The notes below the pieces were generated by a model. That model made no database searches, was not told the origin of the DNA, and worked only from the letters and a program-made list of their open reading frames with translations. Below are positions 15,571 to 24,550 of a stretch of DNA of 64,000 bases, piece by piece; the stretch's first letter is position 1, and each line of letters opens with the position of its first letter. The DNA is from JAGDMS01 sp050015455 (GTDB lineage: Bacteria; Desulfobacterota; Binatia; HRBIN30): the NCBI GenBank assembly GCA_050015455.1, contig JBEKBJ010000010.1, positions 1 through 64,000 of the forward strand. The letters run 5' to 3'. The position numbers and the translations under genes were made by a program.

Positions 15571-17337
15571 CCCCGCCAGCAAGGTGCGCGGAATGTCCAC
15601 CACCTTGGCGCGCAGATATTCGCCCAGGCTCTTGGCCTGCGGATCACTGCGGGTAGACCCCGCCACGCCCTCCCCGAGCAGTCCGTTGATGACGAAGTTC
15701 ACGCCCAGAAGATTCGGCAGCGGGTAACGTTCGACTTTCAGTGTGGCCGATTCGGGAACGAGTTGCTGAAACTTGGCCGTCGTCAGGTAGCGATCCAGCC
15801 ACGCATAGGCGACCCAATTGTTCACCCACACGCCGACGTTGGCGTTGGCGCCCTTGTCTCCGGAACGGGCGCCGCAGATGGTGCCGAGCGGCAGCCGCTC
15901 TGTCGGACCCCTGGGAGGCGGCACAGCCTCGATGGCAGGCACCTGAGCCTCGTAGGCGCCGGCAGCCGGGATCACGGGGGGAACGGAAACGGTCTCGCCA
16001 CCCAACACCACCCGGTGCTCAACCACCTCCGAAGGGACCAGCGCCGGCCAGTATACCCCATAAGGCGCCGCATCAGCGGGTGGAGTAGTGTGCCAGAAGC
16101 CTGGGTAGTTCGCCAGGGCCATCTCAACCACCTTGTTGCTGAATGCGCGCCCCACCTTCGTGGCGTCCGGGTCCTTCACCGTCACGTGCAGGTACGCGAA
16201 GGCATCGTCGTTGACAGCCGGATCGTAACGGTCGGAACGCACCAAGCGCACGCTTACCTCGCCAAATTGCTCCGTGCCCCCGACCAGCTGCCAGAGCGTG
16301 TTCTCTGCCAGCCGCGCCTTGGCCTCGATGTCCAGCCCCGCCAGAACGAAGGTCATCGAGTTCCTGTAGCCGCCGACATAGTTGATGCAGACCTTGGTCG
16401 TGGGCGGCGGCGGCTCACCCTTGACGCCGGATATGCGCACGCGGTCGGGTCCATCTTGTTGCAGGCGGATCGAGTCCAAGCGCGCCGTGACGTCCGGGTT
16501 CAAGTACCGTGGCCCCTGGATTTCGTACAGCAGCTGTGCGGTGACGGTCCCGACTGAAACCAGTCCCCCGGTGTTGGGATGTTTGGTGATGGTGAAGTTA
16601 CCGTCCGGATGCATCTCGGCAATCGGGAAACCGATGTGGGCGATGCCGGGCACCTCATTGAAGAAGGAGTAATTCCCGCCGGTGCACTGCGGGCCACACT
16701 CGATGATGTGGCCGGCGACGACGCCGGCTGCCAACCGGTCCCAATCGTCGCGGGCCCAGCCGAATTTCCACGCCGCCGGCCCGACTGTGAGCGCGGCGTC
16801 GGTGACACGCGGGCAGATCACCACGTCGGCGCCGCGCCGCAGCGCTTCGACGATGCCCCAAGCGCCGAGATAGGCGTTGGCGGTGACCACCTGTGCCGTG
16901 AGCTCCGTGAGCGGCATCCCTTTGTCCAGGTGCCGGAACTCGAGGCCGCGCTCCAGCAGTGCCGGGATCTTGGGCAACAGATCATCGCCGTCGATGTAGG
17001 CCACCGTAGCCCTGATGCCCAGACGTGCTATCAGCTTGTCCATCTCGGCGGCGAGGCCGGCGGGGTTCAGACCGCCGGCGTTGGCGACGACCCTGATGCT
17101 GCGGTCGATGCAAGTGCAAAGCACCTGCTCCATCTGCGCCAGGAAGGTGCGAGCGAAACCGGCGTCAGGGTTCTTCATGCGATCCTTGAACAGGATCATC
17201 ATCGTCAGTTCGGCGAGATAATCGCCCGTGAGCACGTCGATCGGACCGCCCTCGACCATCTCCCGAGCCGCGCTGAGCCGGTCGCCGTAGAAACCGCTGC
17301 AGTTGGCGATGCGCAGGACGTCGCTTCCCATGCCCAC
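15568..17337 (-). CDS. atuA: AtuA-family protein (DUF1446), acyclic terpene/branched acyl-CoA pathway
   Basis: The N-terminus LRIANCSGFYGDRLSAAREM and the segments GDYLAELTM, RVVANAGGLNPAGLA, CPRVTDAALTVGPAAW and HIIECGPQCTGGNYSFF are characteristic of AtuA, a protein required for citronellol/geraniol catabolism in Pseudomonas whose exact reaction is unsettled. At 589 aa it is full length with the C-terminal domain (ICGARSGDKGANANVGVW). It is the last gene of the minus-strand set acyl-CoA dehydrogenase, carboxylase beta, carboxylase alpha, enoyl-CoA hydratase, AtuA, which reproduces the core of atu and liu clusters. Confidence 0.9.
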   Translation of the reverse strand: MGMGSDVLRIANCSGFYGDRLSAAREMVEGGPIDVLTGDYLAELTMMILFKDRMKNPDAGFARTFLAQMEQVLCTCIDRSIRVVANAGGLNPAGLAAEMDKLIARLGIRATVAYIDGDDLLPKIPALLERGLEFRHLDKGMPLTELTAQVVTANAYLGAWGIVEALRRGADVVICPRVTDAALTVGPAAWKFGWARDDWDRLAAGVVAGHIIECGPQCTGGNYSFFNEVPGIAHIGFPIAEMHPDGNFTITKHPNTGGLVSVGTVTAQLLYEIQGPRYLNPDVTARLDSIRLQQDGPDRVRISGVKGEPPPPTTKVCINYVGGYRNSMTFVLAGLDIEAKARLAENTLWQLVGGTEQFGEVSVRLVRSDRYDPAVNDDAFAYLHVTVKDPDATKVGRAFSNKVVEMALANYPGFWHTTPPADAAPYGVYWPALVPSEVVEHRVVLGGETVSVPPVIPAAGAYEAQVPAIEAVPPPRGPTERLPLGTICGARSGDKGANANVGVWVNNWVAYAWLDRYLTTAKFQQLVPESATLKVERYPLPNLLGVNFVINGLLGEGVAGSTRSDPQAKSLGEYLRAKVVDIPRTLLAG

Positions 17338-17343
17338 TCCTCA

Positions 17344-17452
17344 GCTAAGGTGTTAGTATGTTTGGTGCTACACTGTTAAGGTCCTGGCCCGTACCTGACA
17401 GCCTGACACCTTAACACCCTAACACCCTAACACTCTAGCTTAACACCCTGGC
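17344..17452. repeat. self-complementary motif island, CTAACACC / GGTGTTAG type
   Basis: Five near-tandem copies of (C)TTAACACC/CTAACACC (17403-17450) face GGTGTTAG and GTTAAGG words on the other side (17348-17380), so the island can fold on itself. The word GGGTGTTAA, read on the minus strand, supplies the last two residues and stop of the enoyl-CoA hydratase gene at 17440. Confidence 0.65.
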
Positions 17453-18213
17453 TTTTCCGCCCACTTCGGCTTACGCTTCTCCAGGAACGCCAGCATGCCT
17501 TCGGCCGCTTCGTCTCCAGCGAACAGCTCCCCGATCTTCTTGCTGGTGGACCGGAAGGCCTCATCCATCGACAATTCGGGAACCCGGCGCACCAGTTGCT
17601 TGGCCTCGCGGATGGCGTGCGGCCCACCGAGGCGGATCATGCCGATGATGTCCTCGATGGCGCGGTCCAGGTCGGCCACAGGGACGGCGCGGTGAACGAG
17701 TCCCAGCTCGGCAGCGCGTTGCGCGGAGAAGCGTTCGCCGGTGAGGAACAGCCACATGGTGTTGTGGATGCCCAGCTTCGGAATCACGACCACCGAGATC
17801 ATCGCCGGGATCACGCCTACGCGCACCTCGCTGAAACTGAACATCGCGGAGTCGGCCGCCACCGAGATGTCACACGCTGCCGCCAGCCCGATGCCGCCGC
17901 CGAAAGCGTGGCCGTTGATGCGCCCGATCACCGGCTTGGGTGCTTCCCAGATCGTCTTCAGCACCGTGACGAACGGATTCTCGGCGTCACCGCCCGGACT
18001 CACGCCGCCGCTCTTGAGGTCGGCGCCGGCACAGAACGCTGCCCCGGCACCGGTAAGCACGATCACCCGAACGTGGTCGTCGGCGATGGCCGTCTGCAGG
18101 TGTGTGCTTAGCCCCGCGACGATCTCACCGCTGAGCGCGTTGCGCTTCTCAGGTTGGTTGAGGGTGATCCACGCGGCGTCGCCGCGGAGTTCGTAGAGTA
18201 CGGTGGGATTCAT
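17440..18213 (-). CDS. enoyl-CoA hydratase/isomerase (crotonase family), AtuE/LiuC-like
   Basis: Crotonase features are visible: WITLNQPEKRNALSG, the oxyanion-hole segments AAFCAGADLK and NGHAFGGGIGLAAACD, and SEVRVGVIPAMISVVVIPKLG. The expected reaction is hydration of the carboxylated unsaturated acyl-CoA made by the carboxylase encoded upstream (3-methylglutaconyl- or isohexenylglutaconyl-CoA in the liu and atu pathways). The start ATG 18213 is chosen because the family usually begins at MNPTVLYEL; a TTG at 18249 would overlap the carboxylase stop by four bases. The C-terminal Gly-Cys and stop come from a repeat island. Confidence 0.9.
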   Translation of the reverse strand: MNPTVLYELRGDAAWITLNQPEKRNALSGEIVAGLSTHLQTAIADDHVRVIVLTGAGAAFCAGADLKSGGVSPGGDAENPFVTVLKTIWEAPKPVIGRINGHAFGGGIGLAAACDISVAADSAMFSFSEVRVGVIPAMISVVVIPKLGIHNTMWLFLTGERFSAQRAAELGLVHRAVPVADLDRAIEDIIGMIRLGGPHAIREAKQLVRRVPELSMDEAFRSTSKKIGELFAGDEAAEGMLAFLEKRKPKWAEKPGC

Positions 18214-18245
18214 CGCTGCGCTCCGATCGAGAAGAGGATCACCGC

Positions 18246-20261
18246 TCAATTTGCCGTTTCCGGTTTGACATTTTCTTCTACCACGACCAGCACCGCTCCC
18301 GTATCCACCTGCTGCCCGACCTCTACGAGCACCTGACGCACGACGCCGTCATGAGGTGCCGCCACCTCGTGCTCCATCTTCATGGCTTCGAGGATGATGA
18401 GGGCCTCGCCCTTCTTCACCGAGTCGCCCGGTGCGACCTTGACAGCAAGAATCTTCCCGGGCATCGGCGCGAAGCAACCGCCGTGTACTTCTTCACGGAG
18501 CGCCGAGGGGAAGCGCGGCAACTCGTGCAACTCCGAGGTGCCGAGGACGCTGTGGCTGTAGTGAATGTCACCCTGGGTCGCCAGCTTGCAGCTGCGGCGG
18601 ACCTCGTCGATCGCGAGGGCAATGTGCGCCTCGCTGCACTCGAGCACGGCGGCCTTGCGGGAGACGCCGTCCACGACGACGTCGATGTCGCTGTGGGAAT
18701 TGACGCGGTACGACACGTCGATTTTGGTGTCGCCGGCGGTGAAGGATATCTCCTGCATTTGATTGAGATTGTTGCGCCAGCCCGAGGGAATGCCCCGCAA
18801 CACCGGTGCCTGCGCCCGGCGCTGTTCCTGCAGCCAGAGTGCGAGCGCGGTGGCGTGCACGCGATCAGCCTCATGTTGTTCAGGTGTCGGCTGCCGTTCC
18901 AGCGTGATGTGCTTGCTGATGAAATGGGTATCGAGCTTGCCGGCGTGGAACTTGGGATGGCGCAACACCTGGATGAGCAGCGGCAGGTTGGTGCGCACGC
19001 CGAACACCACCATTTCGGACAGCGCTTTGGCGAGCCGCTGACTCGCCTCCTGGCGCGTCGGTGCGTGAGCGATCACCTTGGCAAGCATCGGGTCGTAGTA
19101 GATCGTGACCTCGGAGCCCGACTCGACACCGCTGTCGTAGCGGACACCGGCGCCGGCCGGACCTGCGGTCGGCGCCGTTTGCCAGCGGATGAGCGTTCCC
19201 GTCGAAGGAAGGAAATCGTTGAGCGGGTCCTCGGCGTAAATGCGCGCCTCGATGGCGTGGCCGGCGATGGTGAGATCCTCTTGCCCGAAGGGCAGAGGCT
19301 CGCCCTGAGCAATCTGGATCTGCAGCCGCACGAGATCGAGACCGGTGACCGCTTCGGTGACCGGGTGCTCGACTTGCAGCCGCGTGTTGACCTCGAGGAA
19401 GTAGAATTTGCCTTCCTGATCGAGAACGAATTCGACGGTGCCTGCGTTGCGGTAGCCGATGGCTTGTCCGGCCGCGACGGCCGCTGCGCCCATGCGGGCG
19501 CGCTTCTGCGCGTCGAGGGCAGGGGAGGGCGCCTCTTCGATGATCTTCTGGTAGCGCCGCTGGATCGAGCACTCGCGCTCGAAGCAGTGGATCAGGTTCC
19601 CGTGCGTATCGCCGAGGATCTGGATCTCGACGTGACGCGGCGATTCGAAGTAGCGCTCGATGAGGAGGGTGTCGTCGCCGAAGGCGTTCTTGGACTCGCG
19701 GCGAGAGGCGGCGAGCGATGCGGAAAGCGTGGAGGCGTCGTGCACCACACGCATACCCTTGCCGCCGCCTCCTGCGGAGGCCTTGATGAGGATGGGATAG
19801 TCGATCTCACGCGCTTTCAATTCTATGTCACGGTCCGATAGCCTTTCGGCGCTGAAGCCGGGAATGATCGGCACACCCGCCGCAGCCATGATCTTTTTCG
19901 CTTCGATCTTGCTACCCATCCGGCGGATGGCTTCCGGTGTCGGACCGATGAAGACGAGCCCGGCATGGCCACATGCCTGCGCGAAATCGGCGTTCTCGGC
20001 GAGAAAGCCGTAGCCCGGATGCACGGCTTCGGCGCCCACCTGGCGCGCGGCAGCGATGATCTTCTCGATGGCGAGAAACGAGCCGGCGGTGACCGGCGGC
20101 CCGATGTAAAACGCCTCATCAGCCTGACGCACGAAGGGCGCGTGGCGATCGGGGTCGGAGTAGATCGCGATCGTATCTATGCCAATCTCGCGGCAGGTGC
20201 GCATGATGCGCGAGGCAATCTCGCCCCGGTTGGCGACAAGGATCTTGCGGAACCTCTTCAT
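18246..20261 (-). CDS. acyl-CoA carboxylase alpha subunit (biotin carboxylase + biotin carrier)
   Basis: MKRFRKILVANRGEIASRIM opens the biotin carboxylase domain, followed by the ATP-grasp loop KASAGGGGKGMRVV, ECSIQRRYQKIIEEAPSP and FLEVNTRLQVEHPVTEAVTG. The C-terminal carrier domain holds biotinyl Lys in LEAMKMEHE. Its 671 aa match methylcrotonyl-, geranyl- or propionyl-CoA carboxylase alpha subunits. The start at 20261 lies 4 bp after the beta-subunit stop. The neighbours (AtuA, AtuE-like hydratase, acyl-CoA dehydrogenase) favour a branched-chain or terpenoid enoyl-CoA substrate over propionyl-CoA, but sequence alone does not settle this. Confidence 0.94.
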   Translation of the reverse strand: MKRFRKILVANRGEIASRIMRTCREIGIDTIAIYSDPDRHAPFVRQADEAFYIGPPVTAGSFLAIEKIIAAARQVGAEAVHPGYGFLAENADFAQACGHAGLVFIGPTPEAIRRMGSKIEAKKIMAAAGVPIIPGFSAERLSDRDIELKAREIDYPILIKASAGGGGKGMRVVHDASTLSASLAASRRESKNAFGDDTLLIERYFESPRHVEIQILGDTHGNLIHCFERECSIQRRYQKIIEEAPSPALDAQKRARMGAAAVAAGQAIGYRNAGTVEFVLDQEGKFYFLEVNTRLQVEHPVTEAVTGLDLVRLQIQIAQGEPLPFGQEDLTIAGHAIEARIYAEDPLNDFLPSTGTLIRWQTAPTAGPAGAGVRYDSGVESGSEVTIYYDPMLAKVIAHAPTRQEASQRLAKALSEMVVFGVRTNLPLLIQVLRHPKFHAGKLDTHFISKHITLERQPTPEQHEADRVHATALALWLQEQRRAQAPVLRGIPSGWRNNLNQMQEISFTAGDTKIDVSYRVNSHSDIDVVVDGVSRKAAVLECSEAHIALAIDEVRRSCKLATQGDIHYSHSVLGTSELHELPRFPSALREEVHGGCFAPMPGKILAVKVAPGDSVKKGEALIILEAMKMEHEVAAPHDGVVRQVLVEVGQQVDTGAVLVVVEENVKPETAN

Positions 20262-20265
20262 CGCG

Positions 20266-21861
20266 TTACATCCTGAACACGCCGAAGGTGTCGCTGCCCT
20301 TGACGACGTTGGTGAAGGCGGCGCTGATCGCGATGCCCAACACCGTGCGCGTGTCGCGCGGGTCGATGACCCCATCGTCCCAGATGCGCGCGGTGGCGAA
20401 GAACGCGTTCGACTCCTGCTCGATTTGGTCCGTGACCATCTGCCGCACCATCTGGTCCTGTTGTTCGTCGTACGGCTGCCCGGCGCGTTCAGCTGCCGTG
20501 CGCCGCACGATCGACAGCACGCCGGCGAGCTGCTCCGGGCCCATGACGGCGATCTTGTGGTTGGGCCAGGTGAACAGGAACCGCGGGTCGTAGGCGCGGC
20601 CGCACATGCCGTAGTTGCCGGCACCGTACGAGCTGCCGATCATCACCGTGAACATCGGTACGGTGGAGTTGGAGACGGCGTTAATCATCTTGGCGCCGTC
20701 TTTGATGATGCCGCCCTGCTCGTACTGCGTGCCCACCATGTACCCGGTGATGTTCTGCAAGAAGAGCAGCGGCACGTCGATCTTGTTGCACAGCTGGATG
20801 AACTGCGCCGCCTTCTCCGACGACTCCGAGAACAAGATGCCGTTATTGCCGAGGATGCCGATCGGATACCCGTGCAGGTAAGCCCAGCCGGTGACCAGCG
20901 TCGGCCCGTAGAGCGGCTTGAACTCCTCGAAGCGCGAGCCGTCGACGATGCGGGCGATTACCTCGCGCACCTCGAACGGTTTCCGGATGTCAACGGAGCC
21001 GATGCCGAGCAGCTCATCCGGATCGTACTTCGGATCCTCCGGCGTCTGCATCTTCGCCTGGCCGAGCTTGCGCCAGTTCAGATGGGCGACGATCTCGCGC
21101 CCCAGGCGGATGGCGTCGATTTCGTCCTCCGCCAGATAGTCGGAGACACCGGAGATCCGGCTGTGCATCTCGGCGCCGCCGAGGGTTTCCTCATCGGCAT
21201 CCTCGTTGGTGGCCATCTTCACCAGCGGTGGGCCGCCGAGGAACACTTTGGCGCCGCCCTTCACCATGACGACGTAGTCGGACATGCCAGGGATATACGC
21301 GCCGCCAGCGGTGGAGCTGCCGAAGACCAAGCAGATGGTCGGGATGCGCTCGGCCGAGCGCCGTGTCAGGTCACGAAAGGCACGGCCGCCGCGCACGAAG
21401 ATCTTGGACTGGTTCGGCAGGTCGGCGCCGGCAGACTCCGTCAAGTTGACCACCGGCAAGCGGTTCTGCGCCGCGATGTCGGCGCTGCGAAAGCCTTTGT
21501 CGAGGGTGATGGGGTTGCTGGCGCCGCCCTTCACCGTGGGGTCGTTGGCGCTCACCATGCACTCGACTCCGCTCACCACGCCGATGCCGGTCACGACGCT
21601 GCCGCCGATGGTGTACTCGGTGCCCCAGCCGGCGAGCGGTGAGAGCTCAAGGAAGGGCGAATCACGGTCGAGGAGCAACTCGATGCGCTCGCGTGGCAAC
21701 AGCTTGCCGCGCTCGACGTGTCGCCGGATGTACTTCTCGCCGCCAGCGACGCGCGCCAGTGCCAGCTGTTCGTTCAGGTAGCGCACCTGTTCGAGCATGG
21801 CGTCGTAATTGACGCGGAAGGCCTCGGAGCGGGGATCAACACGTGTGGGGAGCGTTTGCAT
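20266..21861 (-). CDS. acyl-CoA carboxylase beta subunit (carboxyltransferase)
   Basis: Both carboxyltransferase halves are present: N-terminal RGKLLPRERIELLLD, LTESAGADLP, GSSTAGGAYIPGMSDY and GGPPLVKMATNE, and C-terminal GYPIGILGNNGILFSES, LFLQNITGYMVGTQYEQGGI, IGSSYGAGNYGMCGRAY and MGPEQLAGVL. The GYMVG and AGNYGMCGRAY forms are those of methylcrotonyl-CoA and geranyl-CoA carboxylases rather than propionyl-CoA carboxylases. Its 531 aa are typical. It probably works with the alpha subunit encoded directly downstream, carboxylating a 3-methyl-2-enoyl-CoA. Confidence 0.94.
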   Translation of the reverse strand: MQTLPTRVDPRSEAFRVNYDAMLEQVRYLNEQLALARVAGGEKYIRRHVERGKLLPRERIELLLDRDSPFLELSPLAGWGTEYTIGGSVVTGIGVVSGVECMVSANDPTVKGGASNPITLDKGFRSADIAAQNRLPVVNLTESAGADLPNQSKIFVRGGRAFRDLTRRSAERIPTICLVFGSSTAGGAYIPGMSDYVVMVKGGAKVFLGGPPLVKMATNEDADEETLGGAEMHSRISGVSDYLAEDEIDAIRLGREIVAHLNWRKLGQAKMQTPEDPKYDPDELLGIGSVDIRKPFEVREVIARIVDGSRFEEFKPLYGPTLVTGWAYLHGYPIGILGNNGILFSESSEKAAQFIQLCNKIDVPLLFLQNITGYMVGTQYEQGGIIKDGAKMINAVSNSTVPMFTVMIGSSYGAGNYGMCGRAYDPRFLFTWPNHKIAVMGPEQLAGVLSIVRRTAAERAGQPYDEQQDQMVRQMVTDQIEQESNAFFATARIWDDGVIDPRDTRTVLGIAISAAFTNVVKGSDTFGVFRM

Positions 21862-21892
21862 GACTGATCAAGAGAAATGGATTCCTTTCCTT

Positions 21893-23047
21893 TCACATTC
21901 CCATCATCTTCGCCACGATCTGTTTCATGACCTCGTCGGCGCCACCGCCGATGCTGACCAGGCGTGAGTCGACGAAGGCCCGCGCCGCCGGATTCTCCCA
22001 GCAGTAGCCGGCGCCACCGAAGAGCTGAAGGCAGGTGGTGGAGACGTACTGGCTAACGGCGGTGGTGAAGACTTTGGCCATGGAGATGTCCATCGTGGCG
22101 TCCTCACCGCGCACCATCTTACGGATGCAGCGGTAGGCAAACTCCTGCGCCGCGGTGATCTGGATCATCATGTCGGCGAACTTGTGCTGGGTCACCTGCA
22201 TCTTGGACAGCGGCTTGCCGAAGAGTACGCGTTGCTGGCAGTGCTCGAGCGTGACCTCCAACAAACGGCGCGCCCCGACCGGCGCCATGACCACGGGCAC
22301 CATGCGCTCGTCCTGGAACTGCATCATCTGCTGCTGGAAGCCGCGGTTCGGGTCGCCGATGGTGTTCGACACCGGCACGCGCACGTCGTCGAAGAACAAC
22401 AGCCCGGTATCTGATCCCTTGTTGCCGATCTTCTCCAGCAAGTCGTAGCTGAAACCGGGCGAGTCGCTCGGCACGAGGATCTGGCTGAAGCCGCCGTACC
22501 CGGCCTGCGGATCGGTCACCACCAACAGGCAGAGCCAGTCCGCGGTGGCCGCGTTGGTGATGTACATCTTCGACCCGTTGATCACCCAGTAGTCGCCGTC
22601 GCGCACCGCGCGCGTCTTGATGGCGGAGACATCAGAGCCCGCACCGGGTTCGGTGACGGCTATCGCCGCGACCTGCTCGCCGCGAATGGCCGGTACGAGG
22701 TACTTCTGCTTCAGCTCCTCAGTGCCGAAACTGTGCAGCGCCGGCGTGGCCATGTCGGTTTGCACGGTGATCCCCATGGCGACGCCAGCGTTGTCGCACA
22801 GCGCCAGCTCCTCGAGGAACACGGCTTGGTAAGAGTAGTCAAGCCCGAGCCCGCCGTACGCCGGGGCGTAGCGGATACCGAGCAGTCCTAAGTCGCCCAT
22901 CTTGCGAAACAACGACTTGTCGATGCGGCCCATCTTGTCGAATTCACGTGCGCGCGGGGCGAGCTCGGTCTGGACGAATTTACGCACCGTGTCGCGCAAC
23001 GCTTGGTGCTCAGGGCTGCCGTAGATGTCTTCACCTGGTACGTACAT
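21893..23047 (-). CDS. acyl-CoA dehydrogenase (isovaleryl/citronellyl-CoA type)
   Basis: Family motifs are visible: AVTEPGAGSDVSAIKTRA, WVINGSKMYITNAATADWL, and near the C-terminus ARAFVDSRLVSIGGGADEVMKQIVA. It is an FAD flavoenzyme that introduces the alpha-beta double bond, giving the enoyl-CoA for the carboxylase. The residue pattern of the catalytic base region is not diagnostic by eye. It is first of the operon, with GGAGGAGAAGC before ATG 23047, and a 31-bp gap to the beta subunit. By analogy it is LiuA (isovaleryl-CoA) or AtuD (citronellyl-CoA). Confidence 0.93.
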   Translation of the reverse strand: MYVPGEDIYGSPEHQALRDTVRKFVQTELAPRAREFDKMGRIDKSLFRKMGDLGLLGIRYAPAYGGLGLDYSYQAVFLEELALCDNAGVAMGITVQTDMATPALHSFGTEELKQKYLVPAIRGEQVAAIAVTEPGAGSDVSAIKTRAVRDGDYWVINGSKMYITNAATADWLCLLVVTDPQAGYGGFSQILVPSDSPGFSYDLLEKIGNKGSDTGLLFFDDVRVPVSNTIGDPNRGFQQQMMQFQDERMVPVVMAPVGARRLLEVTLEHCQQRVLFGKPLSKMQVTQHKFADMMIQITAAQEFAYRCIRKMVRGEDATMDISMAKVFTTAVSQYVSTTCLQLFGGAGYCWENPAARAFVDSRLVSIGGGADEVMKQIVAKMMGM

Positions 23048-23093
23048 GCTTCTCCTCCGCCGAGCCTTTCTAGCGCATGGAGCGCTGGCGTCA

Positions 23094-23216
23094 AACGGTA
23101 AGCCGGTGAGCCAGTAGGCCGGTATGCCAGTGAGCCCGGTGCGCGGGTTGCGAGTTCGCGGGTGCGGTAGCGTCTTCTCACGCGCTCACCCGCGTACCTG
23201 CTCACCCGTTCACCCC
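23094..23216. repeat. self-complementary motif island, GGTGAGCC and GCGGGTGAGC types
   Basis: Copies of GCCGGTGAGCCAGTAGGCCGG-like words (23102-23140) are followed by GCGGGTTGCGAG/GCGGGTGCGG and their complements CTCACCCGCG, CTCACCCGTTCACCCC (23185-23216). The minus-strand word GGGGTGA provides the stop at 23210 of the glycosidase remnant. Confidence 0.55.
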
Positions 23217-23380
23217 AATTCGAACGTGACTGCCGCGAACGACAGCGGCGGCATCGTCAAGCGCGCCGTGCTGCGCTTAATCTCGACGCCGCCGTACGGC
23301 ACGCTGCGAATCACGCCGGGATCATCGAACGAGTTCTCCGCTTTCGCGCCGGGGCCGGTGAGAAGCTCCGCTTCCCCAAC
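23210..23380 (-). pseudogene. C-terminal remnant of an alpha-L-arabinofuranosidase-like glycosidase
   Basis: On the minus strand the frame reads GEAELLTGP..KAENSFDDPG..RSVPYGG and ends with LTMPPLSFAAVTFEL. This is the pattern of the C-terminal beta-sandwich strands of GH51 arabinofuranosidases (a.N.FD.P..V and LPPLS.TVL). Upstream of about 23380 the frame no longer resembles the family and there is no catalytic domain. I infer a decayed fragment about 55 residues long. The identification is by memory of the family pattern only. Confidence 0.35.
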
Positions 23381-23567
23381 CCGCATGATGGATGGTGGTC
23401 GCACGCATGACAGCTTGATCCTCCTTGCCACAGCCCCAGCGCGTGCCATTTCCCAACCCGCGGGAATCAGCAAAGCCACGGCTGCGACGACACGCTGGTG
23501 CCGTGCCCTCACTGCTGGCATATTCTAGCCAGCAACCAGGACCTGCGGCGTCTCGTTGGCTGCTAGC

Positions 23568-23593
23568 GACCTGGGTAAGCGAACTCCCAGGTC
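23568..23593. repeat. short inverted repeat GACCTGGG/CCCAGGTC
   Basis: Perfect 8-bp arms at 23568-23575 and 23586-23593 with a 10-base loop, in the region between the glycosidase remnant and the Cys-rich protein gene. Possibly part of a terminator or an RNA structure; no T-tract on either side. Confidence 0.4.
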
Positions 23594-23688
23594 GGGACAA
23601 TGGATACGCTGGTACGTTACGCTGTCGGGGCCGCGGACGACCGCATCGCTGACCTGGCGCAGGCCCCTATCCCGACAGCAGAGCTGAA

Positions 23689-23726
23689 GGTCGGCTGGAC
23701 GGGGTGATACGCCCGTCCAGCCGACC
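23689..23726 (-). terminator. strong hairpin after the Cys-rich protein gene
   Basis: Perfect 15-bp inverted repeat GGTCGGCTGGACGGG (23689-23703) with its complement at 23712-23726 and an 8-base loop, starting 24 bases after the stop of the gene at 23750-24550. There is no T-run, so termination would be Rho-dependent or the hairpin protects the mRNA 3' end. Confidence 0.55.
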
Positions 23727-23749
23727 CTATCGGCTACCTGCGGCCTGGC

Positions 23750-24550
23750 TCAGCGGGGCACGAGCACGCCGTTGCTGCAACTGGCCTTCCCCAACTCATA
23801 GATCATGCCGCAGCAACCGGCCCGAGTCGTCGAGTAAGGGATGACGGTGCCGCCGCAGCAGCCTTGCGTCATCGTGTTGTACGACGGGCATTCCTCGACG
23901 GGTATCGGCGTAGCCGTTGGCGTGGCCGTTGGCATGGCCGGAGGCGTAGCCCTTGGCGTGGCCGTTGGCATGGGCGGATAGGTTGGCGGTCGTGTTGGTC
24001 GCGGTGGGAGCGGCAGCGTCTGTATCTGACCGTTCACGCACTCCTTCGTGAGCTCGTTGTAACAAAGGCCGGCACAGCAGCCTTGCGTTGCGCTGTTGCA
24101 AATAAACTTGCCACAGCACAGGTCTGTCGCCAGTTGGTAAATCGTTCCGTAGCAGCACCCCTCCACGGCAGGGTTGTACGGCGTCCCGCCGCAGCTGGTC
24201 GTAGGCCTAGGCGTTACGGTTGGAGCCCGCTGTGGTCGCTGTGTGGGCCGCAGCGGTGGGAGCGGCAGCGTCGGGCGTGCTGTCGCCGTGGGCTTTGGTG
24301 TGCGCACCGTGGCCGCCTGGGTTGGCGGTCGTGTTGGTCGCGGTGCGAGCGGCAGCCTCTCTATCCGACCGCTCACGCACGTCTCCGAGAGGCTGTTGTA
24401 GCAGACCCCAGCGCAGCAGCCTTGCGTATAACTGTTGCAGAAGAACTTGCCACACGCAAACCTGCTCGATCCGAACGCTGATGACGGCAGGACGGAAAGG
24501 ACCACAGCCCCGAATAGCACAGCCACAAAACGAGCCGCAAAAGTTTTCAT
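23750..24550 (-). CDS. secreted galaxin-like cysteine-rich repeat protein
   Basis: The signal peptide (MKTFAARFVAVLFGAVVLSV, ending near residue 27) is followed by four Cys-pair modules of the pattern CCG...YN......CC.G: CGKFFCNSYTQGCCAGVCYN, CGGTPYNPAVEGCCYG, CCGKFICNSATQGCCAGLCYN and CPSYNTMTQGCCGGTV...CCGMIYELG. They are joined by Pro/Thr-rich linkers (PTATPRATP and similar). Double-Cys repeats of this type occur in galaxins of coral skeletons and in bacterial galaxin-like proteins; function in bacteria is not known. AAGGAGGG stands 7 bases before ATG. It is probably extracellular, disulfide-bonded and linker-extended. Confidence 0.78.
   Translation of the reverse strand: MKTFAARFVAVLFGAVVLSVLPSSAFGSSRFACGKFFCNSYTQGCCAGVCYNSLSETCVSGRIERLPLAPRPTRPPTQAATVRTPKPTATARPTLPLPPLRPTQRPQRAPTVTPRPTTSCGGTPYNPAVEGCCYGTIYQLATDLCCGKFICNSATQGCCAGLCYNELTKECVNGQIQTLPLPPRPTRPPTYPPMPTATPRATPPAMPTATPTATPIPVEECPSYNTMTQGCCGGTVIPYSTTRAGCCGMIYELGKASCSNGVLVPR

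Noticed and set aside
23421..23521. N-terminal extension of the glycosidase-like frame
   Set aside because: Upstream of about 23380 the residues no longer follow the family and have no signal-peptide or catalytic features, so the frame is not called as a gene.
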